Shown piece by piece: positions 36,397-46,578 of a stretch of 64,000 nucleotides of DNA. Numbering within the stretch: position 1 is the first letter of the stretch; every line of letters starts with the position of its first letter. A program made the position numbers and the translations under genes. Where the stretch lies: positions 558,001 through 622,000 of the forward strand of contig JADJTP010000001.1 of NCBI GenBank assembly GCA_016711095.1. Direction: 5' to 3'. The notes beneath the pieces were generated by a model, which saw only the letters and a list, made by a program, of their open reading frames with translations, ran no database searches and was not told the DNA's origin. Origin of the DNA: Actinomycetales bacterium. Its GTDB lineage: Bacteria; Actinomycetota; Actinomycetes; Actinomycetales; Dermatophilaceae.

Positions 36397-36430
36397 GCTA
36401 TGCCGGGCGGAGTTCCCCGCCCGGCATAGC
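36397..36430 (+). terminator. Intra-operon hairpin after dppA
   Basis: GCTATGCCGGGCGG and CCGCCCGGCATAGC, a 14-bp perfect stem with a six-base AGTTCC loop, 34 bases after the dppA stop. Such hairpins after binding-protein genes protect the upstream mRNA and reduce read-through into the permease and ATPase genes. Confidence 0.8.
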
Positions 36431-36479
36431 CCGGCCAGGACCGAGAGGATGTGAGCGCACCGCAACGGTGCCCTGACCT

Positions 36480-37493
36480 ATGTTCTTCTATATCGTCAGA
36501 CGACTCGTCTCTGTTGTCGTCATGCTCCTCATCATCAGCATGACGACGTTCCTGGTCTTCTTCGCCTCACCCATCGATCCGGCGAGCCTGACCTGCGCCA
36601 AGAACTGCACCCCGGCTGTGATCGAGGGAAACCGCAAGCTCCTCGGCTTCGACAAGCCGATTCCCGTTCAATACGCCAACTTCATCAAGGGGCTGTTCGT
36701 CGACCGCGACTTCCCCGACGACCCCCAACAGAAGATCACCGCACCTCAGACCGTCTTCACGTGTGAGGCTCCCTGCCTGGGCTATTCCCAGCGGCAGGCC
36801 AAGTCGGTCACCGAGATCGTCAAGGAGGGTCTGCCGGTCACCGCGTCCATCGCGCTCGGCGCCTTCGTGCTGTGGATCACCTCCGGCATCCTGCTCGGCA
36901 TCATCGCCGCTCTCAAACGCGGGACCTGGATCGACCGCAGCCTCGTCGGGGTATCGCTCATCGGCTATTCGCTACCGAGCTTCTTCATCGGTCAGGTGCT
37001 GCTGATCTTCGTGGCCGTGACCTGGCAGTTGTGGCCGATCCCCAACTTCGTGCCCCCCACCGAGGGCGTTCTGCCGTGGTTGCAGAGCATCTTCTTGCCA
37101 TCGCTCACCTTGGCATTGATCTTCGCGGCCTCCTATGTGCGCCTGACCCGCGCCTACATGCTGGAGACCATGTCCGAGGACTACATCCGCACGGCCCGGG
37201 CGAAGGGCTTGAAGGAGTCGACCGTCGTTCGGCGGCACGGCCTGCGGGCTGCGCTCACCCCGATCGTCACGGCCGCGGGTCTCGACCTTGGTGGTCTGCT
37301 CGGTGGCGCGATCATCAGCGAACAGGTCTTTTCGTTCCGTGGCCTGGGGTGGACGTCGATCCAGGCGATCCAGAACACGGATCTGCCGGTGATCGTCGCC
37401 ATCGTCGTGGTCGCGTCGTTCTTCATTGTCATCGCCAATCTCGTCGTCGACGTGCTCTATGGCGTCATCGACCCGCGCGTGAGGATGAGCTGA
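36480..37493 (+). CDS. dppB: Oligopeptide/dipeptide ABC transporter permease (DppB-like)
   Basis: 337 residues. N-terminal helix FYIVRRLVSVVVMLLIISMT, a long outer loop (about 35-115) with four cysteines (TCAKNC, TCEAPC), then the five-helix permease core with the EAA loop SEDYIRTARAKGLKESTVVRRH. The paired cysteines in the loop could form disulfides outside the membrane. No clear ribosome site near ATG 36480, though GAGAGGATG lies 30 bases upstream. Confidence 0.9.
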   Translation: MFFYIVRRLVSVVVMLLIISMTTFLVFFASPIDPASLTCAKNCTPAVIEGNRKLLGFDKPIPVQYANFIKGLFVDRDFPDDPQQKITAPQTVFTCEAPCLGYSQRQAKSVTEIVKEGLPVTASIALGAFVLWITSGILLGIIAALKRGTWIDRSLVGVSLIGYSLPSFFIGQVLLIFVAVTWQLWPIPNFVPPTEGVLPWLQSIFLPSLTLALIFAASYVRLTRAYMLETMSEDYIRTARAKGLKESTVVRRHGLRAALTPIVTAAGLDLGGLLGGAIISEQVFSFRGLGWTSIQAIQNTDLPVIVAIVVVASFFIVIANLVVDVLYGVIDPRVRMS

Positions 37494-37494
37494 C

Positions 37495-38526
37495 GTGTCT
37501 GAACGGCCCTTTCTCGATGTTCGTGACCTCAAGGTTCATTTCCGCACCGACGACGGCCTGGTGAAGGCGGTTGACGGGCTCACTTTCCGACTGGAACGCG
37601 GCCAGACGATCGGCATCGTCGGCGAGTCGGGCTCCGGCAAGTCGGTGACCAGCCAGGGGATTCTCGGGCTGCACCGCCACACGCGGGCCGAGGCATCCGG
37701 TGAGATCTGGCTCGACGGTGAAGACCTGATGACCGTCAGCGATGAGCGGCTGCGCCAGCTGCGCGGCAACAAGATCGCGATGATCTTCCAGGATCCGCTT
37801 TCTGCCCTGCATCCGTATTACACGATCGGCAGTCAGATCGTCGAGGCGATCCGGGTGCATCACCGTGACACCTCCAAGTCAGCCGCCAAGGCCCGCGCTG
37901 TCGACCTTCTCGGTCACGTCGGCATCCCGCACCCCGCTCGTCGGGTCGACCAATACCCGCACGAGTTCTCCGGCGGGATGCGCCAACGGGCGATGATTGC
38001 GATGGCCTTGGCCAATGACCCCAGCCTGCTGATCGCTGACGAGCCGACGACAGCGCTCGATGTCACCGTGCAGGCACAGATCCTCGACCTCATGCGCAAG
38101 CTTCAGGAGGAGTTCGGGTCGGCCATCATCATGATCACGCACGATCTCGGGGTGGTAGCCGAGATGGCCAACGAGATCCTCGTGATGTATGCCGGCAAGG
38201 CCGTCGAGCACGGACCCGTCCACGACGTCTTCTACGAGCCGGAACACCCCTACACCTGGGGTCTGCTCACGTCCATGCCCAGGCTTGATCGGGCCAGGCT
38301 CGCGCGGCTGAATCCCGTTCCCGGCAATCCACCCTCACTCATCAACGTTCCGCCCGGCTGCGCCTTCCATCCCCGCTGCGGATACACCGGCGAGGTGGAA
38401 GGGGCCCGGTGCAGGTCGGTGGTGCCCGATCTGGCGCCGGCCGGGCCGGAGCACCTGGCCCGTTGCCACATCGACGATGCCCGTCGGGCGCAGTTGTACG
38501 CCACCGACGTCAAACCGCGGCTGTGA
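37495..38526 (+). CDS. dppD: Oligopeptide/dipeptide ABC transporter ATP-binding protein (DppD-like)
   Basis: 343 residues. Walker A GESGSGKSVTS near residue 43, Q-loop MIFQDPLSALHPYYTIG, signature FSGGMRQRAMIAMALA, Walker B LLIADEPTTALD, H-loop ITHDLGVVAEMA. C-terminal oligopeptide-transporter extension with CAFHPRCGY, one of the cysteine motifs that in related proteins binds an iron-sulfur cluster. GTG 37495 starts one base after the dppB stop. Confidence 0.93.
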   Translation: MSERPFLDVRDLKVHFRTDDGLVKAVDGLTFRLERGQTIGIVGESGSGKSVTSQGILGLHRHTRAEASGEIWLDGEDLMTVSDERLRQLRGNKIAMIFQDPLSALHPYYTIGSQIVEAIRVHHRDTSKSAAKARAVDLLGHVGIPHPARRVDQYPHEFSGGMRQRAMIAMALANDPSLLIADEPTTALDVTVQAQILDLMRKLQEEFGSAIIMITHDLGVVAEMANEILVMYAGKAVEHGPVHDVFYEPEHPYTWGLLTSMPRLDRARLARLNPVPGNPPSLINVPPGCAFHPRCGYTGEVEGARCRSVVPDLAPAGPEHLARCHIDDARRAQLYATDVKPRL

Positions 38527-38536
38527 GAAGGGCGAC

Positions 38537-39553
38537 ATGACGACCGACACGATCCGCGACTCCCGAACTCCGCTGCTGCGACTCACCAATCTCACCAAGT
38601 ACTTCCCCCAGTTCCGCCAAACCCTGGTCAAGCGGCCCGACAAGCCCATCCGTGCGGTCGACGGCGTCTCCTTCGAGCTGCACGCCGGGGAGACCATCGG
38701 GCTGGTCGGTGAGTCAGGGTGCGGCAAGTCAACCGTCGGGCGCACCATGCTGCGTTTGCTCGAACCCACGGCGGGCACCATCGAGTTCGAGGGGCGCGAC
38801 ATCACCGGGATCGGCGGCAGCGAGCTGCGCATCCTTCGCCGCGAGATGCAGATGGTCTTTCAGGACCCCTTCGGCTCACTCAATCCGCGTCAGACAATCG
38901 GGTCAATCATCGCGGCCCCCTTCGAGATCCAGGGCATCACGCCCGAGGGCGGCCGGCGCAAGGCCGTCCAACAGCTGATGGAGCGGGTGGGTCTCAACCC
39001 CGAGCACTACAACCGCTATCCGCATGAGTTCTCCGGCGGGCAACGCCAGCGCATCGGGGTTGCGCGCGCAGTGGCACTCAAGCCCAAACTCGTGGTCTGC
39101 GACGAACCCGTGTCGGCGCTCGACGTGTCGATCCAGGCCCAAGTGATCAATCTGCTGGAGGACATCCAGAACGACCAGGGCCTGTCGTATGTCTTCATCG
39201 CCCACGACCTGTCGGTCGTCCGGCACATCTCTGACCGAGTCGTCGTCATGTATCTCGGCAAGGTGATGGAAGAGGCAGAGCGCGACGAGCTCTACGAGCG
39301 GCCGCTTCACCCCTATACCCACGCCTTGCTGTCGGCTGTGCCGATCCCCGACCCCGAGAAAGGCGAGCGGCGTCCGCGCATCCTGCTCAAGGGCGACCTG
39401 CCGAGCCCGCAGAACCCGCCGAGCGGTTGCGTCTTCCGCACCCGCTGCCCCAGGGCAGAGCAACGATGTGCCGACGAGGTCCCCTTGCCCCTGGAGGTCA
39501 CCCCCGGCCACCGCGTGGCCTGCCATTTCCCCGAGGAACGAACCATCCTCTGA
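38537..39553 (+). CDS. dppF: Oligopeptide/dipeptide ABC transporter ATP-binding protein (DppF-like)
   Basis: 338 residues. Walker A GESGCGKSTVGRTML, signature FSGGQRQRIGVARAVAL, Walker B LVVCDEPVSALDVS, H-loop IAHDLSVVRHIS, C-terminal GCVFRTRCPRAEQRC cysteine motif. ATG 38537 has GAGAAGGG upstream, ten bases after the dppD stop. Its TGA overlaps the mshB ATG (TGATG). Confidence 0.94.
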   Translation: MTTDTIRDSRTPLLRLTNLTKYFPQFRQTLVKRPDKPIRAVDGVSFELHAGETIGLVGESGCGKSTVGRTMLRLLEPTAGTIEFEGRDITGIGGSELRILRREMQMVFQDPFGSLNPRQTIGSIIAAPFEIQGITPEGGRRKAVQQLMERVGLNPEHYNRYPHEFSGGQRQRIGVARAVALKPKLVVCDEPVSALDVSIQAQVINLLEDIQNDQGLSYVFIAHDLSVVRHISDRVVVMYLGKVMEEAERDELYERPLHPYTHALLSAVPIPDPEKGERRPRILLKGDLPSPQNPPSGCVFRTRCPRAEQRCADEVPLPLEVTPGHRVACHFPEERTIL

Positions 39554-40428
39554 TGGCTCGGCTGATCTTCGTCCACGCCCACCCAGACGACGAGACATTA
39601 GCCACCGGTGTGGCCATCGCGCACTACGTCTCGCGCGGACACGACGTCGAAGTGCTTACCTGCACGCTCGGCGAGGAGGGCGAGGTCATCCCACCTGAGT
39701 TGGCTGCTCTGGCAGCCGATCGCGACGGCGCCTTGGGCCCGTTCCGCCGCGGCGAGCTGGTCGGTGCGGTCGCGCGGCTGGGAGCGCGGCTGACGTTGCT
39801 CGGTGACGACGGCCACGGCCGGCCGCTGTGGCGGGACAGTGGGATGGCCGGTATGCCGTCCGCTCACCACCCACGCGCTTTCGCGGGGGCCGACCTCGAC
39901 CAGGCGTCGACGCTGCTCGCGGCATACCTGCGTGGGCGGCAACCTGACGTCGTGGTGACCTACGATGCCGGCGGAGGCTACGGGCACCCCGATCACATCC
40001 AGACCCGGCGGGTTGTCCAGGCGGCACTCTCCACGCTGGAGGTGCAGGACCGGCCGAGGCGGTTCTTCGAAGTGGTGACCCCGGCCTCGTGGGTGCCGGC
40101 GGACCGGGCGTGGCTCGCGGACCACGTGCCCGAGGACCTCGGCCTGCACGTGCCGGGCGGGCTCGAGCCGTATGCGGTGTCCGTCGTCGACGATGCCGTT
40201 GTCAGCCATGTCGTGCAGGACCACTGCGCCGCCGAACGACAGGCCCACGCCCTGGGTGCCCATCGAACCCAGGCGCGGGTGTTCGAGGGCTACTTCGCGC
40301 TGTCCAACGACATCGCGGGTCGGCTCGCCGGCCGGGAAGCCTTCGTGCGGCTCGACCCGGCCAGTGGGGCACGCCTGCCGCGCGACGGCGCGAACTGGGG
40401 CACCGGACTGCTCGTGGATGCGCGGTGA
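39553..40428 (+). CDS. mshB: MshB: GlcNAc-inositol deacetylase of mycothiol synthesis
   Basis: 291 residues. Removes acetyl from N-acetylglucosaminyl-inositol, giving the acceptor for cysteine ligation in mycothiol. LmbE-type zinc site: HAHPDDETLATGV (AHPDDE at residues 8-13) and YDAGGGYGHPDHIQTRRV near residue 140. LTCTLGEEGEVIPPELAAL is typical of MshB rather than of Mca. Start overlaps the dppF stop, so its translation is coupled to the peptide transporter; the next gene overlaps its stop by four bases. Confidence 0.93.
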   Translation: MARLIFVHAHPDDETLATGVAIAHYVSRGHDVEVLTCTLGEEGEVIPPELAALAADRDGALGPFRRGELVGAVARLGARLTLLGDDGHGRPLWRDSGMAGMPSAHHPRAFAGADLDQASTLLAAYLRGRQPDVVVTYDAGGGYGHPDHIQTRRVVQAALSTLEVQDRPRRFFEVVTPASWVPADRAWLADHVPEDLGLHVPGGLEPYAVSVVDDAVVSHVVQDHCAAERQAHALGAHRTQARVFEGYFALSNDIAGRLAGREAFVRLDPASGARLPRDGANWGTGLLVDAR

Positions 40429-40937
40429 ACGAGGCTCCAGCTGGGGCCCAGCCGGTGACCGACTCATCCTTCCGGACCGCGTTGGGCCGCTTCGTGACGG
40501 GCGTGACCGTGGTGACCTGCCGGGTCGCGGGCGTCGATCATGCCATGACCGCCAACTCGCTGACGTCGGTGTCGCTCGATCCGCCGCTCGTCTTGGTGTG
40601 CGTCGAGCACGACACCCGCTTCCACGAGGCGATCCTCGCCGCGGGAGTGTGGGGGGTGAGCGTCCTGGACGAGTCGGCGCGGGGGACCGCCAGCTGGTTC
40701 GCGACCCGGGGTCGGCCGCTGGTCGGCCAGCTCGACCCGGTGGCGCACCATCGCAGCGCGTCGACGGGCGTTGCCCTCATCGATGCGGCGCTCGCATGGC
40801 TCGACGTCCGCACCGTGTCCGTGCACCCTGGCGGTGATCACAGCGTCGTCATCGGTGAGGTGATCGGATTGCGAGTCGCCGAGGAACCGGGTGCCGCGCT
40901 GACCTTCTACCGAGGGGGATACGGCAGTGTCGACTGA
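40425..40937 (+). CDS. Flavin reductase-like FMN-binding protein
   Basis: 170 residues. FRTALGRFVTGVTVVTCRVA and MTANSLTSVSLDPPLVLVCV are the family's N-terminal halves; GWGVSV-type and VIGEVIGL segments follow, ending TFYRGGYG. Such proteins reduce flavin with NAD(P)H, often for a monooxygenase partner, which is not present here. GTG 40425 overlaps the mshB stop (GTGA). Confidence 0.87.
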   Translation: MNEAPAGAQPVTDSSFRTALGRFVTGVTVVTCRVAGVDHAMTANSLTSVSLDPPLVLVCVEHDTRFHEAILAAGVWGVSVLDESARGTASWFATRGRPLVGQLDPVAHHRSASTGVALIDAALAWLDVRTVSVHPGGDHSVVIGEVIGLRVAEEPGAALTFYRGGYGSVD

Positions 40938-41035
40938 CCCCCCCGAGCGGCGAAGGAAGGATGATTCCCGGCCGGAGACTGCCGTAGGTTAGCGTGTCCG
41001 GACTGGCGGGGAATCAACACGAGAGGAGCCTGAGC

Positions 41036-42709
41036 GTGCCCGAATGGGGTCGCATCGCCTTGCGGTCATTGCTGGCGGTCGTCGTGTTGTGCGGGGTCTA
41101 TCTCGGGCTCGCCTGGTGGACCGGTCGTCAGGTGCCGTCGCAGGTGGTTGTCGAAGGGGTGAGCATCGGGGGCCTAGGCCCCGAGGAGGCCGTCGAACGA
41201 CTGACCCGGGAGCTGGCGGACACGGCCAAAGCCCCGATCCGCGTCGACCTGGCAGACACCGGCACCTCGATCGCCCTCGAACCCAGCTCCGCCGGCCTGT
41301 CCATCGACATCCCTGGCACCCTCGACGGGCTGGTCGGTTTCACCCTCGACCCCACGAAGATCTGGGGGCATCTGAGCGGACGCGTGGAGCGGCCGGTGCG
41401 GGTCGTCGTCGACGAGCCCCGACTGACCGCCGCGCTCACCGAGAAGGCGCGTGCGGTCGAAACACCCGTCGCCGAGGGCGGTATCTCCCTGGCCGCCGGG
41501 AAGGTCGTCACGACGCCGGCACGACCGGGCGTGGCCCTGTCGGTGAGCGATGCCGTCCGCAAGGTGTCCCAGGGCTGGCCCCGAGTGCCTTCGGTCACCG
41601 CCGATGTGACAACGACCCAGCCCACGGTCAGTCAGGCCCGCCTCGATGAGGCCGTGCGCACGTTCGCCACCCCCGCGATGTCCGGCCCGATCACCATCGT
41701 CGTCGGCGAGCGTTCGGCGACGCTCACCCCCGATCAGTTCTCCGGCGCCATCACGATGGCCGCCGACAGCGCCGGCGCCATCGCTCCTGTCTTCGACAAG
41801 GAGGCGCTCACGGGGGCGGTTGTCGCGGCAACCTCAGGGATGATCACCCCGGCCAAGGATGCCCGGATCATCCTGGAGGGCGGCAACCCCGTGGTTCAGC
41901 CCTCGGTGGACGGGGTCGGCGTCGACACCGCTCAGGCGGCCGATCTGCTGATCGGGGCGATGGTCTCGCCCACTCGCAAGATCACCCTGCCGAGCGTGTT
42001 GACCAAGGCGACCTTTACGACAGAGGCCGCTCAAGCGCTCGGGGTCAAGCAGATCGTCGCGACGTTCGACTCGGCGTTTCCGGCCAACGCCGACCGAACG
42101 GTCAACCTCACGACGGCCGCCAACACGATCAACGGCACTCTCATCAAGCCCGGCGAGGTCTTCAGCCTCAACGGGGTCCTCGGGGAACGCACCGCCGCGA
42201 AGGGTTATCGCGAGGCCGGCATGATCCTCAACGGACGGCTCGTCCAGGCCACCGGCGGAGGGGTGTCGCAGATCTCCACGGTCGTCTACAACCTCGCGTG
42301 GTTCGCCGGGGTCGAACTCACCCAACACCAGGCGCACTCGTTCTACATCTCTCGCTACCCGGCCGGGCGCGAGGCAACCGTCAACTGGCCCACGATCGAC
42401 AACAAGTGGACCAACACGACCCCCTACGGCATCCTCGTGCAGATGTGGGTCTCCGGCGGGCAGGTCCACGGTCGGCTGTGGAGCACCAAGCTCTATGACG
42501 TCGAGGCCGTTGCGGGTCCGCGCACCAATCCGCGGCCGGGCAAGGTGATCACCGACACCCAGCCCGGCTGCGTTCCGCAGAACTCCCTTGTCGCAGGCTT
42601 CGACATCACCGTGAAGCGCGTCATCCGCCAAGGCGGGGCGGTGCTGAAGACCGAGAGCTATACGACGAAGTACGACTCGGAGAACAAGATCGTCTGCGCC
42701 GCCCGCTGA
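41036..42709 (+). CDS. VanW family protein, membrane-anchored wall-associated
   Basis: 557 residues. N-terminal membrane segment LRSLLAVVVLCGVYLGLAWW, two YoaR/PG-binding_4-like repeats (about 40-330), then the VanW domain with FSLNGVLGERTAAKGYREAG, GGGVSQISTVVYNLAWFAGV and HSFYISRYPAGREATV. GTG 41036 chosen for AGAGGAG seven bases upstream; GTG 40994 would add a non-hydrophobic leader. A TAGGTT -10 box is at about 40985. VanW's role, in glycopeptide-resistance clusters and elsewhere, is unknown. Confidence 0.88.
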   Translation: MPEWGRIALRSLLAVVVLCGVYLGLAWWTGRQVPSQVVVEGVSIGGLGPEEAVERLTRELADTAKAPIRVDLADTGTSIALEPSSAGLSIDIPGTLDGLVGFTLDPTKIWGHLSGRVERPVRVVVDEPRLTAALTEKARAVETPVAEGGISLAAGKVVTTPARPGVALSVSDAVRKVSQGWPRVPSVTADVTTTQPTVSQARLDEAVRTFATPAMSGPITIVVGERSATLTPDQFSGAITMAADSAGAIAPVFDKEALTGAVVAATSGMITPAKDARIILEGGNPVVQPSVDGVGVDTAQAADLLIGAMVSPTRKITLPSVLTKATFTTEAAQALGVKQIVATFDSAFPANADRTVNLTTAANTINGTLIKPGEVFSLNGVLGERTAAKGYREAGMILNGRLVQATGGGVSQISTVVYNLAWFAGVELTQHQAHSFYISRYPAGREATVNWPTIDNKWTNTTPYGILVQMWVSGGQVHGRLWSTKLYDVEAVAGPRTNPRPGKVITDTQPGCVPQNSLVAGFDITVKRVIRQGGAVLKTESYTTKYDSENKIVCAAR

Positions 42710-42720
42710 TGGCCGACAGT

Positions 42721-42739
42721 GCGGCTATCCGCTAGCCGC
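42721..42739. terminator. Bidirectional terminator between VanW and GNAT genes
   Basis: GCGGCTA and TAGCCGC, a 7-bp perfect stem with loop TCCGC, in the 36-bp gap between convergent genes. The GCTATCGGC motif is repeated just after it. Confidence 0.6.
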
Positions 42740-42745
42740 TATCGG

Positions 42746-43564
42746 CTATCGGCTGATTGGCTTGGCTGAAGAGAGGCCGGCAAGCTCGGGTGTGGGCCGC
42801 TGGAGGTACAACTGACCGTGATGATCGCGAAAACCCATGCCCCCGAATGCCTCCCGCGCCGCTGAGTTAGCCCGCTGGACGAGCAGATAGACATCGGGTA
42901 TGTGGTGCTCCCGGCACAACTGCCCTACCGCCGCAACCAGCCCCGTCGCCAGCCCCTGCCGCCGACGCTGTGGAGCAACCCACATGGCGTGCAGTCCCGC
43001 CCACCCCGGATACAGCGCGACCCGGACGATCGCGCCCAGGGGCTCTGCGGGCTGATCGGACTCATCGGGTCCGGCGGGCACCTCGAGGAAGAGCTGCGAC
43101 ATCGACCCGGTGAGGATCTGCTCGGCGACCCCGGGCACGATGCTCCGGTAGGCGGCGAAGGCCTCCAACCATGGCTGGGTCAGGCGGGTGTCGGCCCTCA
43201 CCGGCGGACTTGCCTCCGTCAGCGCCGGCAGCTCGGAGGCCGACGCCGTCATCGCGAGGGTCGGCTGGTCGGCGGCATACCCGAGGGTCGTCAGCCTCTC
43301 CCACAGCAGCGGGTCGGTCGGGGCCCCGGCGGCGTCGGTGACCAGCGCGAAGCGCGCGGGCAGCTCACGGGCGGCATACCAGTCCTGCACCACGGCGACG
43401 GCGTCGGGCAGTGGCATCCCCGGGCTGCCGGCGGTGAGAACCGAGTTGCCCCGGGCGGTGAAGCCGCTCGATGCCCGCAACATCCACCCGCCGAGCCGAT
43501 CCTCCTCGACGGCACGCCACCCGTCCGCCATGACGTGCTCCAGCGCGAGCGGGTCGACGTTCAT
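42746..43564 (-). CDS. GNAT-family N-acetyltransferase, two-domain
   Basis: 272 residues. C-terminal GNAT domain with MWVAPQRRRQGLATGLVAAV (acetyl-CoA loop RRRQGLA) and LLVQRANSAAREAFGGMGF; N-terminal half is a degenerate GNAT-like domain (MADGWRAVEEDRLGGWMLRAS). Domain order is like uncharacterised actinobacterial N-acetylglutamate synthase-like proteins. ATG 43564 has GAAGGAAG upstream; the longer frame to 43639 has no homology. Divergent from fdxA. Confidence 0.8.
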   Translation of the reverse strand: MNVDPLALEHVMADGWRAVEEDRLGGWMLRASSGFTARGNSVLTAGSPGMPLPDAVAVVQDWYAARELPARFALVTDAAGAPTDPLLWERLTTLGYAADQPTLAMTASASELPALTEASPPVRADTRLTQPWLEAFAAYRSIVPGVAEQILTGSMSQLFLEVPAGPDESDQPAEPLGAIVRVALYPGWAGLHAMWVAPQRRRQGLATGLVAAVGQLCREHHIPDVYLLVQRANSAAREAFGGMGFRDHHGQLYLQRPTPELAGLSSAKPISR

Positions 43565-43622
43565 CTCACTTCCTTCGGTCGGCGGGCCCCCGGGTTCCTG
43601 CGCGGGGCTTGGACTCGGCATA

Positions 43623-43649
43623 CTAGGGCTCGTCACCACAGGGCCCTAG
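43623..43649. promoter_or_regulatory. Inverted repeat in the fdxA leader
   Basis: CTAGGGC (43623-43629) and GCCCTAG (43643-43649) with 13 bases between; the right arm touches the AGGAGG ribosome site of fdxA (about 43648-43653), so folding would hide it, or a dimeric regulator could bind. Confidence 0.4.
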
Positions 43650-43663
43650 GAGGACCGCTCACC

Positions 43664-43999
43664 ATGACCTACGTCATTGCGCAGCCGTGCGTCGACCTCA
43701 AGGACAAGGCCTGCATCGAGGAGTGTCCGGTCGACTGCATCTACGAGGGTGAGCGGATGCTCTACATCCACCCCGACGAGTGCGTCGACTGCGGGGCGTG
43801 CGAGCCCGTCTGCCCGGTCGAGGCGATCTACTACGAGGACGACGTCCCCTCGGAATGGGCGGACTACTACAAGGCCAACGTCGAGTTCTTCGACGACTTG
43901 GGCAGCCCCGGCGGAGCCGCCAAACTCGGGCTCATCGCCAAGGACCACGCGCTCGTGGCCGCCCTGCCGCCCCAGGCCACAGACCAGCCCGGTCACTGA
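43664..43999 (+). CDS. fdxA: Seven-iron ferredoxin [3Fe-4S][4Fe-4S]
   Basis: 111 residues. Cysteines at 9, 17, 21 and 25 (QPCVDLKDKACIEECPVDC) and at 40, 43, 46, 50 (CVDCGACEPVCP) fit the arrangement of mycobacterial FdxA/FdxC. Electron carrier, often for cytochromes P450 and reductive biosynthesis. Strong AGGAGG before ATG 43664. The dapC gene follows almost at once, the usual actinobacterial order. Confidence 0.94.
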   Translation: MTYVIAQPCVDLKDKACIEECPVDCIYEGERMLYIHPDECVDCGACEPVCPVEAIYYEDDVPSEWADYYKANVEFFDDLGSPGGAAKLGLIAKDHALVAALPPQATDQPGH

Positions 44000-44010
44000 G
44001 CGGGGGCACC

Positions 44011-45225
44011 CTGCGTATCCAGCCGCCGAGCCTGCCCGACTTCCCCTGGGACTCGCTCGTCCCAGTCAAGGCTCTCGCCGCCGCACACCCCGACGGGCTC
44101 GTCGACCTGTCGGTCGGCACGCCGATCGACCCGACTCCCACGGTCGTCCAGGCGGCTCTGAGCGCTGCTGCGGACTCGCCCGGCTATCCGCTGACCGTGG
44201 GCGCCCTGGCAGTGCGCGAGGCCATCGTCGCGTGGTTCGAGCGGCGCCGCCGCGTCGTGGGTCTCACGCCCGCAGCCGTGCTGCCCACGATCGGCAGCAA
44301 GGAGTTGGTCGCCTGGTTGCCGACCCTGCTGGGCCTCGGTCCAGGTGATCTTGTCGGCATCCCCGCGGTGGCCTACCCGACCTACGACATCGGCGCCAGA
44401 CTCGCCCGAGCCACCCCGGTGGTCGTCGATGGCCTCACCGCCTTCGGTCCACTCACCCCGTCGAGGACGCCGAAGCTGCTGTGGATCAACAGCCCTGGCA
44501 ACCCGACCGGGGCGGTCCTGCCGGTAGAACACCTCGCCAAAGTCGTGGCCTGGGCCCGCCAGCACGGGATCGTCGTCGCCTCCGACGAGTGTTATGCCGA
44601 GCTCGACTGGCGTCCGCCGGATCCCACTCGCACCGGCTCCAGGCCGGGGGGGACGACTCCCTCGATCTTGGATCCCGACGTCTGCGGCGGGTCACATGAG
44701 GGTCTGCTGGCGGTCTATTCGCTGTCCAAGCAGTCCAACCTCGCCGGCTATCGGGCCGCCTTCGTCGGGGGCGACCCACAGCTCGTCTCTGCTATCGCCG
44801 AAGTGCGTCGACACGCCGGGATGATGATGCCAGGACCGGTTCAGGCCGCCATGGTGGCGGCGCTGGCCGACGACGAGCACGTGGCGGACCAGAAGCTGCG
44901 CTACGGCGTGCGCCGCGAGCAGCTCGTCGACGCGCTCACCGCCGCCGGGCTGTGCATCGAGCACTCCGATGCCGGGCTCTACCTGTGGGTGACCCGCGAC
45001 GAAGACTGCCGGCAGACGGTGCGTTGGTTTGCCGAACGAGGCATCCTCGTAGCCCCCGGATCCTTCTACGGGGAGGCTGGGCGGCGGCATGTACGCATGG
45101 CGCTGACTGCGACCGACGAGCGCATCGCCGCTGCCGTCGGTCGTCTGTCGCCGATCTCACCTCCCGGGGCGTTGGCGGCCTCGGGTAACGTCCGGGACAC
45201 CGCGACGGCATGCAGTCCGGCCTGA
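44011..45225 (+). CDS. dapC: N-succinyldiaminopimelate aminotransferase (non-ATG/GTG/TTG start)
   Basis: About 404 residues. PLP-dependent class I/II aminotransferase of lysine/diaminopimelate synthesis. LPDFPWDSLVPVKALAAAHP and LVDLSVGTPIDPTP mark DapC; INSPGNPTGAV, SDECYAELDW and the PLP-lysine segment SLSKQSNLAGYR follow. The conserved N-terminus begins at 44011 but no ATG, GTG or TTG exists in frame between it and the fdxA coding region; the first GTG inside (about 44196) would delete conserved sequence. CTG 44011, with GCGGGGGC just upstream, or CTG 43996 (overlapping the fdxA stop as CTGA) is the likely start. Confidence 0.85.
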   Translation: MRIQPPSLPDFPWDSLVPVKALAAAHPDGLVDLSVGTPIDPTPTVVQAALSAAADSPGYPLTVGALAVREAIVAWFERRRRVVGLTPAAVLPTIGSKELVAWLPTLLGLGPGDLVGIPAVAYPTYDIGARLARATPVVVDGLTAFGPLTPSRTPKLLWINSPGNPTGAVLPVEHLAKVVAWARQHGIVVASDECYAELDWRPPDPTRTGSRPGGTTPSILDPDVCGGSHEGLLAVYSLSKQSNLAGYRAAFVGGDPQLVSAIAEVRRHAGMMMPGPVQAAMVAALADDEHVADQKLRYGVRREQLVDALTAAGLCIEHSDAGLYLWVTRDEDCRQTVRWFAERGILVAPGSFYGEAGRRHVRMALTATDERIAAAVGRLSPISPPGALAASGNVRDTATACSPA

Positions 45226-45240
45226 GGAAGGGATCGATAG

Positions 45241-46542
<1,302 letters not shown>

Positions 46543-46578
46543 GGCTCCTGCATCGAGGACCGCTCGCCGGCGCCCCGG

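Noticed and set aside
36451..36545. Possible short leader peptide starting at GTG 36451 with GAGAGG upstream of dppB
   Set aside because: It overlaps dppB in another frame and encodes no recognisable leader pattern; more likely a displaced ribosome site.
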